A program made the position numbers and the translations under genes. Of a stretch of DNA of 38,416 nt, positions 1-9,373 are shown piece after piece. The DNA lies in IMG/VR virus record IMGVR_UViG_3300025137_000100, positions 1-38,416 of that record. One strand, written 5' to 3'. Numbering within the stretch: position 1 is the stretch's first letter; every line of letters begins with the position of its first letter. This DNA is from a virus. The notes below the pieces were generated by a model. The model was not told where the DNA came from, ran no database searches, and worked only from the letters and a program-made list of their open reading frames with translations.

Positions 1-339
1 TTGAGCCGCTTCAAAGTCATATTTGAGGCGGCTTTTTTCTTTCTGCAAATTGTCAAATGTTTCAAAAAATGGTTTAACAAACTTATTATTTTTTTTATAA
101 TGCGTTAATATCAGTGGGCCTAATACCCACATCTTTTGGTCATCACCTTCTGCCAGAAGTTTTATTTTTTCGTCAAATATTCTGCGCTCATTTCCATAAT
201 TTGAAGTTTCTAAATTAAACCACGCTCCAAACATTAAAATATAATCGTTTTGTTTAACAACAAAATTTGTCAAAACCATTCTATCACAGTCAATAAAGCC
301 ATCGTTTTTTAAAATATTTATTATTTCTAACGAACTCAT
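1..339 (-). CDS. Unknown protein, N-terminal 113 residues, cut by left edge
   Basis: An open frame starts with ATG one base after the stop of the giant MuF gene (TAA-C-ATG) and has no stop before base 1, so the C-terminus lies outside the window. The visible part is hydrophilic, with mixed helix and Lys/Asn-rich segments, and no motif I recognise. Tight spacing to the MuF gene suggests it is translated as part of the terminase-portal-MuF operon. The extreme 3' visible end overlaps a perfect hairpin followed by six T on the other strand. Confidence 0.6.
   Translation of the reverse strand, partial: MSSLEIINILKNDGFIDCDRMVLTNFVVKQNDYILMFGAWFNLETSNYGNERRIFDEKIKLLAEGDDQKMWVLGPLILTHYKKNNKFVKPFFETFDNLQKEKSRLKYDFEAAQ
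5..38 (+). terminator. Intrinsic terminator-like hairpin (rightward)
   Basis: Arms at 5-15 and 22-32 pair over 11 bp (one G-T pair) around a 6-base loop and are followed by six T at 33-38. This is a textbook rightward intrinsic terminator, but it lies inside the leftward partial gene, and what it would terminate lies left of the window. Confidence 0.4.
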
Positions 340-340
340 G

Positions 341-3300
341 TTATCCTTGATACCCTATGCTTTTTGCCTCATCTGGTGTAACTATAACCTTATCTAAACT
401 ACGACCATCAGGCCATTTTTTGTACCCCTTGTCTTGCAAGTAGTTTACTAAATCATCTTTTTCATCACGCCTTACAACAAAAAATTCTAAATCTTCAAAA
501 ACCGACAGTCCATCTTTGAAAATTATTTCGTTGTTACCTTGGCTTTCTGCGTGTTGTTTAAACGCTTTCAGATCAACAGCCCTTTCTTGCAAAGCCACAT
601 CCCAATCACCAAGATTTCTAAATTGTTTTGACACACCAGCACCAGTTGAGAAACGCTGGGAACCATAATAATCGCTATCAAAAGACATTGCATCTAGCCT
701 TTTCACATGACGCTTTGTTTTCCAAACCAAACCAAGTCTCCCTACTTTTTCCTTTTCTCTTAATCGTGCAAATACATACCCTGCGCCACCTGTTTCGGTA
801 TCTCGTACCTCCGAACCCCCATGTTTCCCAAAGGCAATTCCTCGCCTCATGCGATCTGTTGTAGCCGCAAGCTGACCACCGCCACCGACAATTGCTTTAA
901 AACTCTCAGCCTGTGTACCTCTGTCTTTTCCATATTCTAAATCATGGTAGATATAATGATCTTTATAAAAATTTTCCCATGCTGGCCCTTCAAATGCTGG
1001 GTTTAATTGCAATGATTTCCCATGCCCAAACTGTTGAAATTCTCCAACAGGATTATACATTGGCAAAGCTGTAATATCCTTGACATCAGCCGCATTTGAA
1101 CTCAAACTTTTTAACTCTTTAATTCTTTCGTTTTGCGACCCAATTTTAGAAATACGCTGAATTTCTTCTTTAAAGGCTAAAGCAAAAAGGTCAGTGGCTT
1201 GATCGTCCCTTTTTACTCCACTAAAATGATAAAATATCTTTGTTAAATACAACTCCTCACGATCCATTGCTGTTGACCTTGATGCGTCAATTCCAAGCCC
1301 TTCTAAAGTATTAAAACCTTTCTTTACCGCAGTTGCTGAAGTACCATCAATTTCTATTTCCATTCGACCAATGAGGGCGGCACGACTATCTTTTTCGCCA
1401 TCAGGAAAATAGCGAATATTTACACCATCAATCCTTGCCTCGTAAACAGTACCAAGTGCATCAAACTTTTCGCCAGATTGTTCTGCATAGCTGTCTCTAA
1501 ATGAAGATTTAAAAAATTTGGCGTTTCCCTTGTCTTTCCACTCTATTCCTTTTGAGTTTATTTTTGATTCTGGTATTTGGTCTATATCTTCCAAATCTTC
1601 GAATTTATACCAAAACAAATCATCATTTTTTTTCTTTTTTTGACCTATTTTGTAATCATCTAAAAAACTCGTTAATTTTTTTTGTGGGTATCCAATTAAT
1701 TTTATAAAGTTCTTATAATCATCTTCTTTTATCTTTTTATTTTGAAAAAGTTTTAATAATTCCAACTGCTTTTTTTCTATAAGTTCGATAGCATTTTTCG
1801 CTCTTACAAAATCAGTTTCACGGAAAGCATTACCCTCATTTGCCTGTTTCATAATGCCACGAATTGCGGTTGTAATTGTGTTTGTTAAATCACCCAATGA
1901 TATTGGGGCTAAAGCATCTTGTTTAATCAATATAGTTTTTTGTAATTTCTGCATAGCGTCAGGCCGCAAGCGTAAATTTAACTGAGTTACGCCTTTTCCA
2001 TTACGCTTTAAATAACTTGCCCTTATTTCGTGATCTTCAATATCACCTTTGTCAGAAGTCATAATGTAACCGTTGACACGGCTTTCCTTAATAAGTTGTT
2101 CCTCTTGCTTTGTCACGCGCTCCAGTGGTGAGCGTTTGACCTTTTTGTTATACTTTGCAAGCTGTTTGGCATAAGTCGCTTGTAGCACGTTCTTACGGCC
2201 TATAAGCACTTCAGCCAGATCATCGGCATCATCGCCCATTGTGTCTTTTACAAGCCGCCGAATATCATCATCACTAATTGCAACAATACGCGCCACACCA
2301 GCCACAATTTGATCTTCGCTTATATCCCCAAAGACCTCGCCAGAATTATAGCTATTAAATCTCAGGCTATCTAACTCTGGTATTTCAGAAGCAGAAAACG
2401 CCTTGCGCCCACCCTGCGCCCTAAAAAACAACGTGCCGCCAGTATCAATACGGAAGCTAGAACCATCTGGCATCTTTTTTAAATTTAGTTGTTTTGGCCC
2501 ACCGTTGCCGACCACATCCCAATTAGCCAACCAAGCATCAGCCGCAAAACCATCTTTAGCCCCCGATAGTGCGCCCATTTGAGAAGTGTCAATATCTTCT
2601 ATTTCTTCGATTGCGCTGGTAACGCCAAGCCGCCCTGATACATCACGATCTCCAATCTTACCTGTCAATTTTATAGAGTTTACGTTTGCTACTTTAACGC
2701 CAGCCGCTTGATATAGCTTTGAAGATAAAACCTCTACTTTTGCCATCACTTCTGTATCAGGTGCTTTTACATAAAACTTACTGCCATCAACCTTGCTTTT
2801 AAATAAGCCGCCAGTGTTTGAACCGTCTTGATCTCCAATCTGTTCCAAATCATCGAACAGAACACCCTCGTCTGCGCGTTGTGTGGCCTTCTGGGTGACA
2901 ATAGCCGCTGCATCATCATCTAACTGCTTGGCGGTCTTTCCAGCACTAGCGGCCTCTTTTAGAAGGTCTTGGTCTGCTGGATCAAGATCATCGAATATTT
3001 GCTGTTCTTTTGGCGATAACTTTTTGTTGGTTTTAAATTTTTCTTTAATTTTCTTTTTAAATGTTCCTAATTGCCCTGCAAAAACCATTGCATTTTTTTC
3101 AGCTTCAACCATAGCGACTTGATCTGATAAACTTTTGCCAACAAAGGCACCTTTTTTATCTAATTTATCAAAAGCCTTTTTATGCGTTGCAAAACCTTTA
3201 CTGCCGCTGTTATATTTTGAAAGTTTTGCAAGATTATCTTTTTCTAATTGATTTTTTTCAGCTAATAACTTTGCTTCTGCCGCTTGTTGTCTGGCAAATA

Positions 3301-5467
3301 TTTTATCATTGGCTTTTTTAATGTCATCTGCCAGAGCATCAGTTATTGAATCAAAATTATCCTTGGCAATCTTTGGGCCTGATTTTATATAAAATTCTTT
3401 TATATTTTCTGGTGTTCCATGTTTGCTAAAATTAAAAGTATCTGGATCGCCTTTATAAAGAGTTTTAGCCACGCCTAATTGATTGATAAAACTATCAGAC
3501 ATTGCCTTTGCAGCCGCTGTTATTTCATCGTCCTTTAAAACAACTTTTTGCGCTAACTCCATTACTTCATCGTATTTTGAAATATACTTTTCTGCCTCTA
3601 CTTTTGAAAGTATTGATTTTTTGGCCTTTAAACTTGCAAGACCATCAAAACCAACTAATTTTTGTAAAAACTCAAAATCACTTTTATTTATAATTTTATT
3701 TATTTCTTTTGAAATATAGTCATCCTTGGGAGTATAAATGACTTTCGGAAAACCAGATTTTTTATCTTTATGTTGTGCTAATATTTTCTTTGCCTTTAGC
3801 AAAACAGAACCTTCTTGAACGGTATCTGTTGCTAATGCTAATTCCTTGAATCCCTCAAGATTATCAATTTTGTCTTGAAACGCTTTAAATATTGCACTTT
3901 CAGCCTCAAGACTTACTAAATATGCAGCTTTTAGATCATCATCTACAGTTGCCCATGCTGCTTCTTCCGTTTTATTTAACTTCTTTCCGTCTTTTAGTTT
4001 TTTCTTAGCTTTGGATATATTTGCACTAACATTAATTTGGGTCACACCCTCATCAATTTTAGCAATAATCTGTGTTGCGCTTAATCCTTCAATCCCATCT
4101 TTTTTTAATTTAGAATATACTTTGCTTTTATTTGTCCCAGCCGTACCAGCAATAATATCGTCTAATTGCGCTTGCGCCCTGTTTTCAGCTTTTTGTGCAG
4201 CTTTAACCGCTAATGCAGCCGCTTCTGCTTGTTCTTTTGCTGCTTCTTTAGCCGCCTTGTTTGCTTTAAGGGGTGCAGTCTTGCCCTGATCCACTAACGC
4301 CTCAAGTTCAGCGAGTGATCTGGGGTTGGACTTTTGGTCAACTAAATCAACAAAGCCTATCTTTCCATTTTTCCATAGCTCCCATTTAGGCTCACCTAAT
4401 ATTTGCTTTTGAAATCGTTCTGATTTTGATTTTAACCAATCCTCAAAGTTTATATTTCCAGCAACATAGCCATCCATTGATTGCTGCGTTTTATTAATTG
4501 CCTTGCTGATAAGTGCTTGGGAAAGACCGCGAGATAATAGCGACTTTTCTAATTCTTCTTTTAGCGTTTCAGCCCCAACCGCTGGCAATGGTTTATTCGC
4601 CAAATCAGACCACGGCTTTAAAATCCCAATCACAGTTGATCGACAGTTGAAATGTGCAGGGGGTGGCGTCCAGCCTATTGCATGACCCACAGGCTTAAAC
4701 TCTTTATCCCACGTTAAACCAGACCGCGCTTTGCATATGTCACTGGTGCGGCTGTCCAACGTAGCCATCCATTGATAACCGTTAAACAAATCCTCGTTTG
4801 CCTGATAAGTATTAATCAAGGCTTCGTTGTTGACCGCTGCAACAGATGAACGAACAAGGGTTTCAGCCTTGCGCTTAGTTGAGTTCATAATGCCATCAGT
4901 AAAGTTATTGGCTTTTGTGCCACGCACTCGCTGAATTAGACTTTGCAAGTTTTCACCGCCAGCAACACCTATCCGCATTTGGCGTATAAATTTACTAGTA
5001 TGTTCTGCGCTTTGCTGCTTCCAATAATCCTTTACTATTTGACCTTCGACAAGTGTACGCCCTGCCAATGAGGACAATACAGCCGCAGATGGCAGCGTGG
5101 CCCCCAGAGACACGCCCAGAGAGCCGTTAATTATGTTTTGTGTAACTTTTGCGCTGACAGTAGAAACCTTGCCCAGACCCTTGGCATTTGCGCCCTGTGC
5201 TTTGCCGAAATGTTGCTTGGTTGTCGCTTTAACGCCCTCAAGCAATCTAGCCAGCCGCCGCGCTCTATATGTTGGCCCCACGCCTGTCGGGTCAATCTTT
5301 TCCAATTGCTTTTGTATCGAAAGCCCCAGATCATCCAGAATATCAAGAACACCGTTGACCTGATCCGCTTTTATTCTTTCTAAATTTATAGCGTGGACAA
5401 TAGAAAGGTCTTGAACCTTGTCGCTTACGTTTACTGTGCTTGGAGCAATCTTTGGCTTGATACCCAT
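341..5467 (-). CDS. Giant MuF-type head morphogenesis polyvalent protein (kinase-like and ART-like regions)
   Basis: A 1708-residue protein directly downstream of the portal gene (5 bp gap). Residues about 185-285 carry the Mu F / SPP1 gp7 minor head signature: LDSRTSDIC at 237-245 and PPPAHFNCRS at 268-277. Residues 400-440 are Ala/Lys-rich predicted coiled coil. Residues about 875-1015 look protein-kinase-like: a Gly-rich GSNTGG hairpin, a VK lysine near 900, a WLANWD aspartate at 984 followed by GN, and RIDTGG with D1008. Residues about 1500-1660 resemble DarT/ADP-ribosyltransferase folds: a GGQLAATTDRMRRGI segment, GGAGYVFARL, and a final NNE with E1647. The MuF part is firm; the kinase-like and ART-like calls are inference from motif spacing. 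Normal MuF proteins have about 250-500 residues, so this is a large fusion. Such proteins can be packaged and delivered with the DNA. Confidence 0.8.
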   Translation of the reverse strand: MGIKPKIAPSTVNVSDKVQDLSIVHAINLERIKADQVNGVLDILDDLGLSIQKQLEKIDPTGVGPTYRARRLARLLEGVKATTKQHFGKAQGANAKGLGKVSTVSAKVTQNIINGSLGVSLGATLPSAAVLSSLAGRTLVEGQIVKDYWKQQSAEHTSKFIRQMRIGVAGGENLQSLIQRVRGTKANNFTDGIMNSTKRKAETLVRSSVAAVNNEALINTYQANEDLFNGYQWMATLDSRTSDICKARSGLTWDKEFKPVGHAIGWTPPPAHFNCRSTVIGILKPWSDLANKPLPAVGAETLKEELEKSLLSRGLSQALISKAINKTQQSMDGYVAGNINFEDWLKSKSERFQKQILGEPKWELWKNGKIGFVDLVDQKSNPRSLAELEALVDQGKTAPLKANKAAKEAAKEQAEAAALAVKAAQKAENRAQAQLDDIIAGTAGTNKSKVYSKLKKDGIEGLSATQIIAKIDEGVTQINVSANISKAKKKLKDGKKLNKTEEAAWATVDDDLKAAYLVSLEAESAIFKAFQDKIDNLEGFKELALATDTVQEGSVLLKAKKILAQHKDKKSGFPKVIYTPKDDYISKEINKIINKSDFEFLQKLVGFDGLASLKAKKSILSKVEAEKYISKYDEVMELAQKVVLKDDEITAAAKAMSDSFINQLGVAKTLYKGDPDTFNFSKHGTPENIKEFYIKSGPKIAKDNFDSITDALADDIKKANDKIFARQQAAEAKLLAEKNQLEKDNLAKLSKYNSGSKGFATHKKAFDKLDKKGAFVGKSLSDQVAMVEAEKNAMVFAGQLGTFKKKIKEKFKTNKKLSPKEQQIFDDLDPADQDLLKEAASAGKTAKQLDDDAAAIVTQKATQRADEGVLFDDLEQIGDQDGSNTGGLFKSKVDGSKFYVKAPDTEVMAKVEVLSSKLYQAAGVKVANVNSIKLTGKIGDRDVSGRLGVTSAIEEIEDIDTSQMGALSGAKDGFAADAWLANWDVVGNGGPKQLNLKKMPDGSSFRIDTGGTLFFRAQGGRKAFSASEIPELDSLRFNSYNSGEVFGDISEDQIVAGVARIVAISDDDIRRLVKDTMGDDADDLAEVLIGRKNVLQATYAKQLAKYNKKVKRSPLERVTKQEEQLIKESRVNGYIMTSDKGDIEDHEIRASYLKRNGKGVTQLNLRLRPDAMQKLQKTILIKQDALAPISLGDLTNTITTAIRGIMKQANEGNAFRETDFVRAKNAIELIEKKQLELLKLFQNKKIKEDDYKNFIKLIGYPQKKLTSFLDDYKIGQKKKKNDDLFWYKFEDLEDIDQIPESKINSKGIEWKDKGNAKFFKSSFRDSYAEQSGEKFDALGTVYEARIDGVNIRYFPDGEKDSRAALIGRMEIEIDGTSATAVKKGFNTLEGLGIDASRSTAMDREELYLTKIFYHFSGVKRDDQATDLFALAFKEEIQRISKIGSQNERIKELKSLSSNAADVKDITALPMYNPVGEFQQFGHGKSLQLNPAFEGPAWENFYKDHYIYHDLEYGKDRGTQAESFKAIVGGGGQLAATTDRMRRGIAFGKHGGSEVRDTETGGAGYVFARLREKEKVGRLGLVWKTKRHVKRLDAMSFDSDYYGSQRFSTGAGVSKQFRNLGDWDVALQERAVDLKAFKQHAESQGNNEIIFKDGLSVFEDLEFFVVRRDEKDDLVNYLQDKGYKKWPDGRSLDKVIVTPDEAKSIGYQG

Positions 5468-5472
5468 TTCAC

Positions 5473-6894
5473 TTACTCCGCTGCAATATCTACTGGCTCA
5501 GTAAGTTCCTCATCTTCATCATTATCTACGACTTCGTTACGATCTAATGACGTTTCCTGTTCGATTTCGTCTTGTAAATCTTCGATGTTTATATCAGGTC
5601 GTAACATTTCACCGCGCTGCAAGTTATAAAGCATATCCGCTTGACCCATTGCGCCTGACTGCCATGCTTGAACAAGTGCCGTTAATTCCTGTGGTGACAA
5701 CTTCGAATCCATAAAGTCTTTGTTCAGTTCAACACTAATATCAGCGTCTACGCCTTCCCATTCAGCCGCCCATGTCAATGCTTGGGTCAACCCATCAGAC
5801 GCTGTATCGGCAATGCTGGACAATATGCTGCTTTCACCGCTACCCCTAATTCTGAGCGTTTCTGCGGCCTCTGCGGTGCGCTTTGACTCCTCAAGCAATC
5901 TTGCACCTAACAAAGCCATCATACCCTGCTTGCGATCCAATGAGTTCTCAAGAAACGAAAGGCCAGCACCAGTATATTCCAACATTCCAGTTGATGCGCC
6001 CTCGCTTAAAAACCAGATAGTTCCAGAGCCGATTGACCATGCTGCGTTTTCAGCGTTCTTCTGGCCTACAATGTAAGGGGTTGGGCTTGACGTTAAATAG
6101 TTGCCTTGCTCCAAATCTGCCTGTGTTCTGTAGTGCGATAAATTTACATTTACCAAGTCAAGGATGGGCGATTTATCAACAGGTGGAGTTAAATCATTTG
6201 GACTTATGAAAATAAAAGGAATGTAGTCTAACCTTTCGCCGCGCTTTCGTGGCTCAAAACTTTCCACTTCCGTATGCGCCAAATCACCGTTTGCATCTTC
6301 ACCCTCTTCGTAAACGCTGACCTCGTAGCCTTCATCTGTTAAATTTAAAACACGATAGACGTTATAAAACTCTGTGCCAAAGCCATCACTTTCAGCCCTT
6401 TGCCTTTCTTCGTGCAATATGACCTGTTCCAACTTTTCCATTCCATCAACATTGATGGTGCGCCAGTTGATAATACTTTCGGCTGGATATAACCGCAGAT
6501 AGGCTTGACCCTCTTCGCTTGTTGGCCTGTCAACCAAGACACCACAGCGGCCCATCGAAATTATTTCTTCAACAGTCATTTTTGCTAAATTTGAGAACGG
6601 AAGTCCTGTCAGAGTAATGTTTTCAAGCATTGGCTCAATGCGTGATGGAACATCCAATATCGGGTCTTTGCGGAATATAGCCCCAACCAGCCCCTGCACT
6701 GTACGGCCTGACGCGCCATAAAATAAACCACGTTTTAAATATTGCTTGTAATCATAACCGTCTTGCCCTGCTGGTCTGGGCAAGTGTTCAATCTCTGCCT
6801 TTTTGATGGCATCCTCACCAGCGATAGCATCACGAATCCGCTTCCACTGAATTTTGTATTCTTCGTATTCTCTGTGCTGTGCATTAACTGGCAT
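5473..6894 (-). CDS. Portal protein, DUF4055 type
   Basis: 473 residues, between TerL and the MuF protein, the usual portal slot. The N-terminal region (conserved Tyr/Trp, an IRDAIAGED segment, a HLPRP turn, then YKQYLKRGLFY and GAIFRKDP) matches the DUF4055 portal family as I know it. The C-terminal 40 residues are very acidic. As a portal it would form the dodecameric ring through which DNA is packaged and to which the connectors bind. It starts 8 bp after the terL stop and ends 5 bp before the MuF start. Confidence 0.85.
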   Translation of the reverse strand: MPVNAQHREYEEYKIQWKRIRDAIAGEDAIKKAEIEHLPRPAGQDGYDYKQYLKRGLFYGASGRTVQGLVGAIFRKDPILDVPSRIEPMLENITLTGLPFSNLAKMTVEEIISMGRCGVLVDRPTSEEGQAYLRLYPAESIINWRTINVDGMEKLEQVILHEERQRAESDGFGTEFYNVYRVLNLTDEGYEVSVYEEGEDANGDLAHTEVESFEPRKRGERLDYIPFIFISPNDLTPPVDKSPILDLVNVNLSHYRTQADLEQGNYLTSSPTPYIVGQKNAENAAWSIGSGTIWFLSEGASTGMLEYTGAGLSFLENSLDRKQGMMALLGARLLEESKRTAEAAETLRIRGSGESSILSSIADTASDGLTQALTWAAEWEGVDADISVELNKDFMDSKLSPQELTALVQAWQSGAMGQADMLYNLQRGEMLRPDINIEDLQDEIEQETSLDRNEVVDNDEDEELTEPVDIAAE

Positions 6895-6902
6895 GGTTTA
6901 CC

Positions 6903-8165
6903 TCATCCAAAGTAGTTTGCGATCTTCATCGGGCCAACCGCCTGATTGTTATCAATCGGATACATTTCGTGAATGAGATACCCCATTGCATCAGCCATGT
7001 GATCCAAGCCAGAAGCCTTGTCAGGCATACTTGTACCTTCTTTATAAATTAAGCCTTCAAGCGATTTAATGAGGTGTTTGCATCTGTGATCGACGAATAA
7101 GCGGCGGTCACCGTCACTATTGCAGAGCATCGCGTTGACCTCGTTGATGCGATCCACAACTGGTGGGGCTTTATTACTTGCCACTACGTCAAAACCGTAG
7201 CTTTCTAATATACTGAAATCTGTCTGCCCTACCGCCGCGCTGGTCTTTCTTGCCTTGCCGCTTGGGTCTGGATAGACAACCATCTGCCTGTCATTATAGC
7301 GCGTTTTTAACGCTTGTGCCATCATATCCGTATTTGCATCAGCAATCGACAGTTCATCAATCACCCATAGCTCTTTTCCAGCCTCTACGCAGATAGCCGC
7401 CGACATAGGATTAATGTTGAAATCCATGCCAATGTGCAAAGTGCCGCCAGTGTCCTCACATTCCGCAGTATTAAATGATCTCTCAAACGCATGATAAACG
7501 CGCCCACCTTGCGTTTCGAATGATGCCTCAAACTCCTGTCTGAACAGCCGTTCATCCATGCTACGCTTGGCGGCTTCGACTTCTGACGCTGCAACTCTGC
7601 CGCCCTCGACTGTTTTAAATCTAAAACTTTCCCAATCGTCTTGTTCGCCAGAGCCATTATACAAGTCATAAAACCAATTGTACCCCTTTGGCGTTCCGCA
7701 AAATACAGCCCTTGAACCAGTTCTATCTGCCATTGCTGGCCTTAAAACCGCAGTCCATGTTTCGGGATTTACGTCTTGGACTTCATCAACGACCAGAAAA
7801 TCAAGACCAACGCCACGCAGAGAGTCGGGATTATCAGCACCGCGCAAAGCAATAATAGAACCATTAACCAACTCAATTCTGAGGTCGGTTTCGTCTTTTT
7901 TTTGCACTTCGTGGGCTGGCACATGATCTTTTAAATCTCGCCACATAATTTGTCGCGCCATTCGATATGTAGGCGCAACATACCAGCACACGTTGTGAGC
8001 GTTTGACCTAGCGCGTTGATACAACATAAAGCGCGACAAGAACGATTTACCAGTTCGCCGCCCTGCGACCAGTACACGAAAGCGTGTGCGCGATTGTGCA
8101 ACCAGCATTTGTGGGCGCGATAATCGGACAACCGCCTCACTGGTTAGTGATTGCATCAAGGTCAA
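6903..8165 (-). CDS. terL: Terminase large subunit
   Basis: 420 residues. ATPase motifs: Walker A GRRTGKS at 35-41, Walker B FLVVDE at 123-128, coupling motif FCGTPKG at 155-161. The C-terminal RNase H-like nuclease begins with HIGMDFN (D238). It packages DNA into the prohead through the portal encoded next door, and cuts the concatemer. The start overlaps the end of terS by 29 bp; an in-frame ATG at 8156 is an alternative start. The short spacer and the compact nuclease fit Terminase_6-type enzymes. Confidence 0.92.
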   Translation of the reverse strand: MTLMQSLTSEAVVRLSRPQMLVAQSRTRFRVLVAGRRTGKSFLSRFMLYQRARSNAHNVCWYVAPTYRMARQIMWRDLKDHVPAHEVQKKDETDLRIELVNGSIIALRGADNPDSLRGVGLDFLVVDEVQDVNPETWTAVLRPAMADRTGSRAVFCGTPKGYNWFYDLYNGSGEQDDWESFRFKTVEGGRVAASEVEAAKRSMDERLFRQEFEASFETQGGRVYHAFERSFNTAECEDTGGTLHIGMDFNINPMSAAICVEAGKELWVIDELSIADANTDMMAQALKTRYNDRQMVVYPDPSGKARKTSAAVGQTDFSILESYGFDVVASNKAPPVVDRINEVNAMLCNSDGDRRLFVDHRCKHLIKSLEGLIYKEGTSMPDKASGLDHMADAMGYLIHEMYPIDNNQAVGPMKIANYFG

Positions 8166-8532
8166 TAACTTCGCCTTCTATAACAGGTGCTTCAATGCGC
8201 TGTGGTGCTATGTTAATGACTGTTGATGCTTCACTATTGTCACGCCATCCCATATGCACCTTTGACCAGTATATGCCAGCTTGTACGTTGCCTTTACACG
8301 CCGCTTTGAACAATGATGCAACAACTTGAACATTCGCTTGAACGCGCCCTGCTTTTAATTCTTCAGCATAATATTTTCGTAATGTTTTTAAATCTATTGT
8401 AAGACACTTCGCGGTATCTTCTTGGTTAAAACCAGATGCCATGCACAGCTTTACAAGGTTTTGTTTTTCGATTGTAACAGCGTGATTTTTACGCCCACGT
8501 TTGGCAGGGATTTTTTCAACATCTTTAGGCAT
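8137..8532 (-). CDS. terS: Terminase small subunit
   Basis: 131 residues from the preferred ATG at 8532, which sits in an ATGCCTAA overlap with the upstream gene; an ATG 7 codons earlier (8553) is also in frame. The protein begins with a basic segment, then a helix-turn-helix (SGFNQEDTAKCLTIDLKTLRKYY), a central helical part with GIYWSKVHMGWRD, and an acidic tail, as in many small terminases. It would recognise the packaging site and hand DNA to TerL. Confidence 0.8.
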   Translation of the reverse strand: MPKDVEKIPAKRGRKNHAVTIEKQNLVKLCMASGFNQEDTAKCLTIDLKTLRKYYAEELKAGRVQANVQVVASLFKAACKGNVQAGIYWSKVHMGWRDNSEASTVINIAPQRIEAPVIEGEVIDLDAITNQ

Positions 8533-8758
8533 GATACAAAACCCTTGTTTCATTCATTGTTCCGCAGCCTTTACACAAAGCCCAAATGCCGTTTGTACCA
8601 TCGTCTATTGAGGAATTTACTAAAATAACTTGGAACTCTGTTTCGTCGCAATCCGTACATTTCAGCAACGACATCGTATCGAACTCGTGTACAATTTTTC
8701 CCGAAACCGTTTTGGTTACTGGCATTTTTCCGATTGATACAACATTATCTTTTGTCAT
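8525..8758 (-). CDS. Small zinc-ribbon protein
   Basis: 77 residues with two CxxC pairs (CTDC near residue 34 and CKGC near residue 63), the pattern of a zinc ribbon. It is the first gene of the terminase operon and overlaps terS by 8 bp. A palindromic operator lies 27 bp upstream of its start. Its role is unknown; a DNA-binding or packaging accessory role is only a guess from position. Confidence 0.7.
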   Translation of the reverse strand: MTKDNVVSIGKMPVTKTVSGKIVHEFDTMSLLKCTDCDETEFQVILVNSSIDDGTNGIWALCKGCGTMNETRVLYHA

Positions 8759-8784
8759 TTTTATATAAATTCCATTTGTTCTTT

Positions 8785-8799
8785 ATTACAATATGTAAT
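8785..8799. promoter_or_regulatory. Candidate operator, ATTAC-N5-GTAAT class
   Basis: ATTACAATATGTAAT, perfect 5+5 arms. It lies just upstream of the leftward terminase operon. Confidence 0.65.
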
Positions 8800-8851
8800 A
8801 ATCAATTGCAATAATGTCTTGCCCTGATCCCTAAATGTGATATTTTAAAAA

Positions 8852-8923
8852 TGTGGCCCGACAATTAATTTAAATCTCTTGGTACTGGTTCTGATTGTTA
8901 ATTGACTTCCAATTCGGGCCACA
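8852..8923 (-). other. Large two-stem inverted repeat upstream of terminase genes
   Basis: A perfect 10-bp repeat (TGTGGCCCGA at 852-861 and its complement at 914-923) encloses a second 7-bp stem (CAATTAA 862-868 with TTAATTG 898-904). The second stem stacks directly on the first on one side and leaves a 9-base bulge on the other; the apical loop has 29 bases. On the leftward transcript it is followed by T5, so it may terminate the operon ending at 8927. Its size and place near terS also allow a packaging (cos/pac) site or a structured RNA. Confidence 0.55.
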
Positions 8924-8926
8924 CGA

Positions 8927-9373
8927 TTAATCATCAAAATCAAAATGCTTTTCAAACTGGCGCAATTTCATTTGCATCGCCGCTGCCTTATTGCATTCCT
9001 CATGCGATACGTTTCTTTTGTAGCTTTCCAGCGATCTCATAATTCTATCGAAATCTTTGCCACTTATTCTTATGTCGTAAAATGAACCACCACGATCAGT
9101 AATTTCTTGATTGTGTCTTTTTAAGCATTCTCTAACGCTAGATTTTGTGCCGCCAACTCGCTCATGGATTTGATCCACTGTATAGCCAGAATTGCACAAA
9201 TCAATTATCTGATAAGTTCTGGGCTTGATATTATGTGAGCCATGACCATTTTCGCTTGTAAACAGATTTGACTTACCGCGAGGCTTTCGACCGTCTTTAT
9301 AAAGCCCTGCGTTGCATTTTTTCGCATCATTCAACACGGCTGGATTTATTATTTCTTTAACTTTATCGTTCAC
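8927..9373 (-). CDS. Putative helix-turn-helix DNA-binding protein
   Basis: 148 residues, GTG start in a GTGA overlap with the upstream gene. The middle (YQIIDLCNSGYTVDQIHER then SSVRECLKRH) reads as a helix-turn-helix of the kind seen in small terminases and transcription regulators. The N-terminal third is basic (GRKPRGKSN). Last gene of its operon, before the inverted repeat at 8852. Family not recognised; a regulator of the terminase operon is possible from position. Confidence 0.65.
   Translation of the reverse strand: MNDKVKEIINPAVLNDAKKCNAGLYKDGRKPRGKSNLFTSENGHGSHNIKPRTYQIIDLCNSGYTVDQIHERVGGTKSSVRECLKRHNQEITDRGGSFYDIRISGKDFDRIMRSLESYKRNVSHEECNKAAAMQMKLRQFEKHFDFDD

Noticed and set aside
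3-45. A-rich run before a hairpin in the leftward partial gene as a frameshift signal
   Set aside because: The codon phase does not fit an X XXY YYZ heptamer, and the hairpin followed by T6 fits a rightward terminator better.
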